The notes beneath the pieces are model-generated. The model ran no database searches. It saw nothing but the letters and a program-made list of their open reading frames with translations, and had not been told where the DNA came from. A program made the translations under genes and the position numbers. From NCBI GenBank assembly GCA_017415425.1, contig JAFQGT010000002.1:93345-157344 (forward strand): a stretch of 64,000 nt of DNA. The letters are read 5' to 3'. This document shows positions 60,837 through 64,000 of the stretch, in pieces. Origin of the DNA: Oscillospiraceae bacterium (lineage in GTDB: Bacteria > Bacillota > Clostridia > Oscillospirales > Oscillospiraceae). Numbering within the stretch: the stretch's first letter is position 1; the number at the start of each line of letters is the position of its first letter.

Positions 60837-62320
60837 TGGTGAACGATGGCACTCGGGATACGAATACTATGCCCTAATCCGCCGTCAATTTCATGGAGGG
60901 TGATGGTTCTGTCATCGCCGGAGTAGTTGAAAGTAAGGACGACCTTATCATCATAGACGAACACCGAGTTCAGGAAGGTCTTGATCAGCCGCTTCTGGCA
61001 ATCAGTATCCGAGTAGTCCATTCCGGCAAACTGATGGAGGAAGAACACGATATGCTCTTTCTTCAGGCCCAGATCCTCTTTCAGTTTGGCTGCTGCCAGT
61101 GCCACTCGGAGGTCCTTCTTCTGCTCCTCCAACTCATTCATGCGGTCCTTGGTACTTTCGTTGAAGATACCTGCCTCAATGGCCCGGAGCAGATTGTTGA
61201 TGGACCGGTCGGTTTCGTCCAGAGCCTTCTGCAGGGATTTGGTGTAGGTGGTATCCGTATTTTGCGCCAGGAAATACTGGTATGTGTTTTCTGCAATGAA
61301 TTCCAACAGTTCTTCGTTTCGGACCAGTCTGAGGAGATGCTTCAGTACGAGGGTTTCAATCCAGTCCTGCCGGACAGCCCTTTTGGTGCAGAGCTTTTTC
61401 TTCTTGGCACTGCAGATGTAATAGTGATGCTTCACCTTCTGCTTACTGGTGCCGCAGATGCCGGTCATACCGGCACCACATTTGCCACAAAAGATCTTGC
61501 CGAACAGAATGTAATCCACCTTGGCTTTTTTGTGTGCACCTGCTTTCTGATTGAATGCCAGCAGATCCTGAACCTTATTGAACACATCCACATCGACGAT
61601 AGGCGGCACGGAGTTTTCAATGCTGACTTCGCCGTTGTATTCATATGTGCCGATATACTTCTTGTTCTTCAGCACTGTCCGCAGGCTGTTATGGGTAAAT
61701 GCATGGCCTCTTGAGGTCCGTAATCCCCTGTCATTCAGAATCTTGACAATCTCAGTAATTGTTTTTCCCTCAGAATAAAGCTGAAAGATATCTCTTACAA
61801 CAGGTGCGTATTTGGGATCGATCTCGTATTTCTTGTCTGCATTGATGGTATAACCCAAGGGACAGGTGCCGCCGGTATATCGGCCTTTCTGGGCACTGGT
61901 TTTCATACCTCTGCGGACGTTCTGGGATAGCTGTTCGGAATAGTAGGCAGCCATGCCTTCAATGACAGCTTCCAGAATGATGCCTTCCGGGGTATCCGGG
62001 ATGGCTTCGGCCACATAGTAGATTTTAACACCGTTTTTCTTCAGGTGATATTTGTTGAGGGCAATCTCCTCTTTATTTCGTCCGATCCGGTCTGTCTTCC
62101 AGACGATCAAGGCATCGAAAGCGTGTTTTGCCGCGTCAGCAAGCATAAGCTGAAACTGTTCTCTGTTGTCGTTTCGCCCGGTCTGCGCGCGGTCGGCATA
62201 GACTTTAACAATGGTCAGCCCATGGGCAGCTGCAAAGTGTTCCGCTTCTGCAACCTGACCTTCGATGGACTGCTCACCCTGTCTATGACTGGAAAAACGG
62301 GCATAGACAACAGCATTCAC
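60815..62320 (-). CDS. Large serine recombinase (element integrase)
   Basis: A 501-residue site-specific recombinase. The catalytic domain begins AVVYARFSSHRQGEQSIEGQ (nucleophile Ser in ARFSS, about residue 10) and includes YADRAQTGRN and WKTDRIGRN. A recombinase domain (about 150-260) follows, then a zinc ribbon CGKCGAGM...CSAKKKKLC, a coiled coil (about 385-420) and a basic end. Large serine recombinases integrate phages and integrative elements at short att sites without host factors. It starts ATG 62320 in a four-base overlap with the regulator upstream, so they share a transcript. Confidence 0.93.
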   Translation of the reverse strand: MNAVVYARFSSHRQGEQSIEGQVAEAEHFAAAHGLTIVKVYADRAQTGRNDNREQFQLMLADAAKHAFDALIVWKTDRIGRNKEEIALNKYHLKKNGVKIYYVAEAIPDTPEGIILEAVIEGMAAYYSEQLSQNVRRGMKTSAQKGRYTGGTCPLGYTINADKKYEIDPKYAPVVRDIFQLYSEGKTITEIVKILNDRGLRTSRGHAFTHNSLRTVLKNKKYIGTYEYNGEVSIENSVPPIVDVDVFNKVQDLLAFNQKAGAHKKAKVDYILFGKIFCGKCGAGMTGICGTSKQKVKHHYYICSAKKKKLCTKRAVRQDWIETLVLKHLLRLVRNEELLEFIAENTYQYFLAQNTDTTYTKSLQKALDETDRSINNLLRAIEAGIFNESTKDRMNELEEQKKDLRVALAAAKLKEDLGLKKEHIVFFLHQFAGMDYSDTDCQKRLIKTFLNSVFVYDDKVVLTFNYSGDDRTITLHEIDGGLGHSIRIPSAIVHQKTKDTF

Positions 62321-62952
62321 ACAGTTTCCTCCCTTGCAAGATCCAGATCCAGTGCCATCCTGACCATATTCTTGGATTTGATATCGGCCCGGTCATAGGC
62401 ACGGGCAACTTCATAGGCGTCTGTGGAAACTTCGGCAGGTGCATAGTTCTCAATACCCAGCCAGACTTCCAGAGGCACATTCAGCGTATCGGAAAGCTGC
62501 ATTGCCAGATCCAGCGGGGCAACCTTCATCTGTCGAGTAATTATGGTTCGAACCTGCCGGTCTGTCAGACCGGTTTTTTGAATAACATCGGGAATCTCCA
62601 GACCCAATTCATCCAATGTAACTTCGATAAAAATCTGATAGAACGGCTTTTCTTTATTCTGCGCCCAGAACATTGCGGAAACTGCTTCTGCTTCTTGGTC
62701 ACCAAGGAGATAATCGGCAGATACGTGCAATGCTTCAGCATATTTGCGCACAACTTCGATTCTGGGAGATCGATCTTCTCTCTCGTATCTGCTTAATATC
62801 TGCTTAGAGGTGCCCAGCAACTCGGCAAACTCCTCCTGTGTCATTTTTCGCTCTTTTCGGATCTGACGCAGACGTTTTCCAAAAGTCATATATTCCACAT
62901 CTACACCCTGTAACTTTTTGATGAGAGCTTTGATTCTGTCTTCGTTACTCAT
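62317..62952 (-). CDS. XRE-family element regulator (cI-like)
   Basis: A 211-residue protein. Helix-turn-helix near residues 22-75 (FGKRLRQIRKERKMTQEEFA, LGTSKQILSRYERED). A second region (about 115-160) has another helix-turn-helix-like run IPDVIQKTGLTDRQVRTIITRQMK, and the C-terminus resembles no cleavable cI peptidase (no Ser/Lys dyad seen). It lies upstream of the recombinase with ATGA overlap, the usual arrangement for an element's lysogeny-type repressor controlling its integrase. ATG 62952 has AAGGAG ten bases ahead. Its promoter and two operator-like repeats lie in the spacer to the right. Confidence 0.85.
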   Translation of the reverse strand: MSNEDRIKALIKKLQGVDVEYMTFGKRLRQIRKERKMTQEEFAELLGTSKQILSRYEREDRSPRIEVVRKYAEALHVSADYLLGDQEAEAVSAMFWAQNKEKPFYQIFIEVTLDELGLEIPDVIQKTGLTDRQVRTIITRQMKVAPLDLAMQLSDTLNVPLEVWLGIENYAPAEVSTDAYEVARAYDRADIKSKNMVRMALDLDLAREETV

Positions 62953-62987
62953 ACCACATCAACTCCTTCTTTGGTATCGGTATCCGT

Positions 62988-63016
62988 ATTATAGCAGATT
63001 GAAACACGTTTTACAA
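62988..63016 (-). promoter_or_regulatory. Promoter for regulator-recombinase operon
   Basis: Minus strand TTGTAA (63011-63016), 17-base spacer, TATAAT (62988-62993). Confidence 0.72.
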
Positions 63017-63055
63017 GCCACTTTGTTGAATTGACTAAACTTTGTGCAATATATC

Positions 63056-63065
63056 ACCAAATGGT
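63056..63065. promoter_or_regulatory. Operator candidate ACCAAATGGT
   Basis: Palindromic ACCA-AA-TGGT just upstream of the rightward -35 box. Confidence 0.5.
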
Positions 63066-63075
63066 AGATTTATCA

Positions 63076-63104
63076 TTGACAAATGAGTCTGAGAAAGGTA
63101 AAAT
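63076..63104 (+). promoter_or_regulatory. Rightward promoter of the element
   Basis: TTGACA (63076-63081), 17-base spacer, TAAAAT (63099-63104). Confidence 0.8.
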
Positions 63105-63117
63105 TATAGCAGAATCA

Positions 63118-63127
63118 ACCAAATGGC
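63118..63127. promoter_or_regulatory. Second operator candidate ACCAAATGGC
   Basis: Near copy of the first operator, 62 bases away, just downstream of the -10 box; the pair brackets the promoter. Confidence 0.5.
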
Positions 63128-63148
63128 GATTATTGGAGGCCGTTTGGG

Positions 63149-63196
63149 ATGAAGAAAAGACGATCAGGAGGTGATCTCCCATTGGAAGTGCAGTGA
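63149..63196 (+). CDS. Possible 15-residue leader peptide
   Basis: MKKRRSGGDLPLEVQ, with GGAGG nine bases ahead of ATG 63149. Its TGA overlaps the GTG start of the next ORF, suggesting translational coupling. Confidence 0.4.
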   Translation: MKKRRSGGDLPLEVQ

Positions 63197-63357
63197 AAAT
63201 TCAGCCCAATCTGATTCCCGGTATGGAGAAGCAGCTATTATGCGCCACATTCCTGGAGGCAGTCATCCGCTTCTACGAGGATCCGGAGAATATGCGCTCT
63301 TTTGAAAGGTGGCGTGCAGAGAAAGGAGGAAGTACACATGACGCAGAGAGAAGCTAA
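63193..63357 (+). CDS. Small element-encoded protein
   Basis: A 54-residue protein starting with GTG 63193 (KIQPNLIPGMEKQLLCATFL to the end GGSTHDAERS). It overlaps the leader peptide stop and the excisionase start by 20 bases. The charged helix pattern resembles small proteins upstream of excisionases in Clostridial integrative elements; function unknown. Confidence 0.55.
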   Translation: MKIQPNLIPGMEKQLLCATFLEAVIRFYEDPENMRSFERWRAEKGGSTHDAERS

Positions 63358-63568
63358 TCCGCTGAGAGAAAAATATCCCAACCATGTCCCCCGGGAAGTG
63401 GCATCCCAATACCTGGGTGTGTCGCCTAGGCAGCTGTCCAAGCTCATTGCCGAAGGCCGGGAACCCTTTGCTTCCATCGGTGCCAACATCGGTACGAACC
63501 AGAAATACATTCGGATTTATACCGAGCGGCTGATTGCGTACATGAACGGTCAATTATCCGGTGTATAA
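63338..63568 (+). CDS. xis: Excisionase-like DNA-binding protein
   Basis: A 76-residue winged-helix protein of the Xis/MerR type: VPREVASQYLGVSPRQLSKLIAEGREPF, IGANIGTNQKYIRIYTERLIAYM (read as QYLGVSPRQLSKL and IYTERLIAYM). It would bind att-flanking sites and direct excision with the recombinase. Start ATG 63338 has AAAGGAGG nine bases ahead. Its position opposite the recombinase operon is typical. Confidence 0.78.
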   Translation: MTQREANPLREKYPNHVPREVASQYLGVSPRQLSKLIAEGREPFASIGANIGTNQKYIRIYTERLIAYMNGQLSGV

Positions 63569-63684
63569 AGAAGGAAAGAGGTTTTTCCTGTGGATATAGA
63601 GAGAAACAGTATCAGGTGATATGGACAGGCGGATGCCCGGTCATATCACCTGTTATTTATTTTGTGAGAAAGGAGAAAGCGCTT
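63569..63684 (+). other. Spacer with attenuator-like hairpin
   Basis: Between excisionase and the next gene. An 11-bp stem CAGGTGATATG (63613-63623) pairs with CATATCACCTG (63642-63652) followed by TTATTTATTTT. A tiny frame VDIERNSIR precedes the stem after AGAGG. It could terminate or attenuate transcription into the downstream genes. Confidence 0.45.
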
Positions 63685-64000
63685 GTGAAATGTCTGAAGA
63701 AATACGACTGGGTCAAGATTTCCAGAGATGAAATACCGCACTGCGCCAAAGGCATTTTGCTCTATTTTCTGCGACTGGTATCCCGCGCTGCATTCCGCGG
63801 GGGATTTGCCTGCTATTGCGGCTACAAGAACGCTGTAGAGGTTGGAACCTGGGTTGGCGGTGTCGTTGGCCTCAAGAGCATTTTAGGGGTTAAAAGCCGC
63901 CGAGAGGCTCTGGAGATCATGGACGAGCTCCAGATGCTGGGCTATATCACCTATACGCTGGAACCGGACACTAAAATTCTGACATACCGGATCACCGACT
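63685..64000 (+). CDS. Element cargo or replication gene, 5' part
   Basis: The first 105 codons of a gene that runs off the right edge, starting GTG 63685 with AAGGAG eight bases ahead. The visible product begins VKCLKKYDWVKISRDEIPHC and ends at ...ITD; FLRLVSRAAFRGGFACYCGY and VKSRREALEIMDELQMLGYITYTLE suggest a winged-helix protein such as a plasmid- or element-type replication initiator. No certain family. Confidence 0.55.
   Translation, partial: MKCLKKYDWVKISRDEIPHCAKGILLYFLRLVSRAAFRGGFACYCGYKNAVEVGTWVGGVVGLKSILGVKSRREALEIMDELQMLGYITYTLEPDTKILTYRITD

Noticed and set aside
1-64000. CRISPR array
   Set aside because: No set of regularly spaced identical repeats was found; the only tandem repeat is the 27-base coding repeat.

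Overview
The window reads as chromosome of an anaerobic, low-G+C-lineage but moderately GC-rich gut Firmicute, most likely an Oscillospirales (Clostridia) member. The grounds are inference from gene content: class III ribonucleotide reductase, dimeric glycyl-tRNA synthetase, meso-DAP dehydrogenase, a tungsten/molybdenum aldehyde oxidoreductase, ECF vitamin-transporter S components, SLH and DHHW surface proteins, strong AGGAGG ribosome sites and tightly packed genes with strong hairpin terminators. No species call is justified from sequence alone.

Layout. 0-17.4 kb is mostly housekeeping: the start of nrdD with a pair of NrdR boxes, ftsH, the rRNA methylase rlmB with a degenerate P-type-ATPase-like membrane protein, a lipoprotein, an EF-G paralogue, glyS, an acyltransferase, cca overlapping a TetM-like GTPase fused to a NYN nuclease domain, and a PsiE-like protein. 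17.4-20.5 kb holds two large surface proteins on the minus strand. 20.8-30.3 kb is AT-richer and metabolic: a kinase-like/ECF/molybdopterin-fold trio, fdhD, then a five-gene operon of ferredoxin, aldehyde oxidoreductase, SMP-30 lactonase, class III (HemL-like) aminotransferase and D-aminoacylase-like amidohydrolase. 30.4-30.8 kb has tRNA-Val and a decayed copy of it.

30.8-43.9 kb carries an orphan sugar-binding lipoprotein, an ECF S component, an exonuclease, a CsoR-family repressor, an M14 peptidase, murI, a DUF89 protein, the cell-shape cluster maf-mreC-mreD-mrdA (minus strand), a U32 peptidase, a DUF2284 protein and a low-molecular-weight phosphatase. 44.0-45.5 kb is nearly gene-poor, full of inverted repeats and looks like the relic of a mobile element. 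45.5-49.8 kb is a sugar-acid locus: uxaC divergent from two class II aldolase-family genes, with three copies of a 10-bp motif between them. 50-57.5 kb has an SLH protein, ddh, the divergent cysK/cysE pair with clear promoters, small membrane proteins and asnS. 57.7-60.1 kb is a two-gene operon for a cytoplasmic sialidase-fold protein and a DUF4432 epimerase-like protein.

From about 60.8 kb to the right edge is the left end of an integrated mobile element: a large serine recombinase overlapping its cI-like regulator, a divergent promoter with repeated operators, tiny ORFs, an excisionase and the start of a further cargo gene.

The best candidate for an undescribed system is the 23.7-30.3 kb operon. 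The enzyme set fits oxidation of an N-acylated amino sugar to its aldonolactone, lactone opening, N-deacylation of the resulting N-acyl D-amino acid, and removal of the amino group by a PLP enzyme. That pathway is inference. Other notable items are the TetM-like/NYN fusion, the pseudo P-type ATPase, the tandem aldolase with a dead second half, the FdhD without a CxxC pair, and the structured relic at 44 kb.
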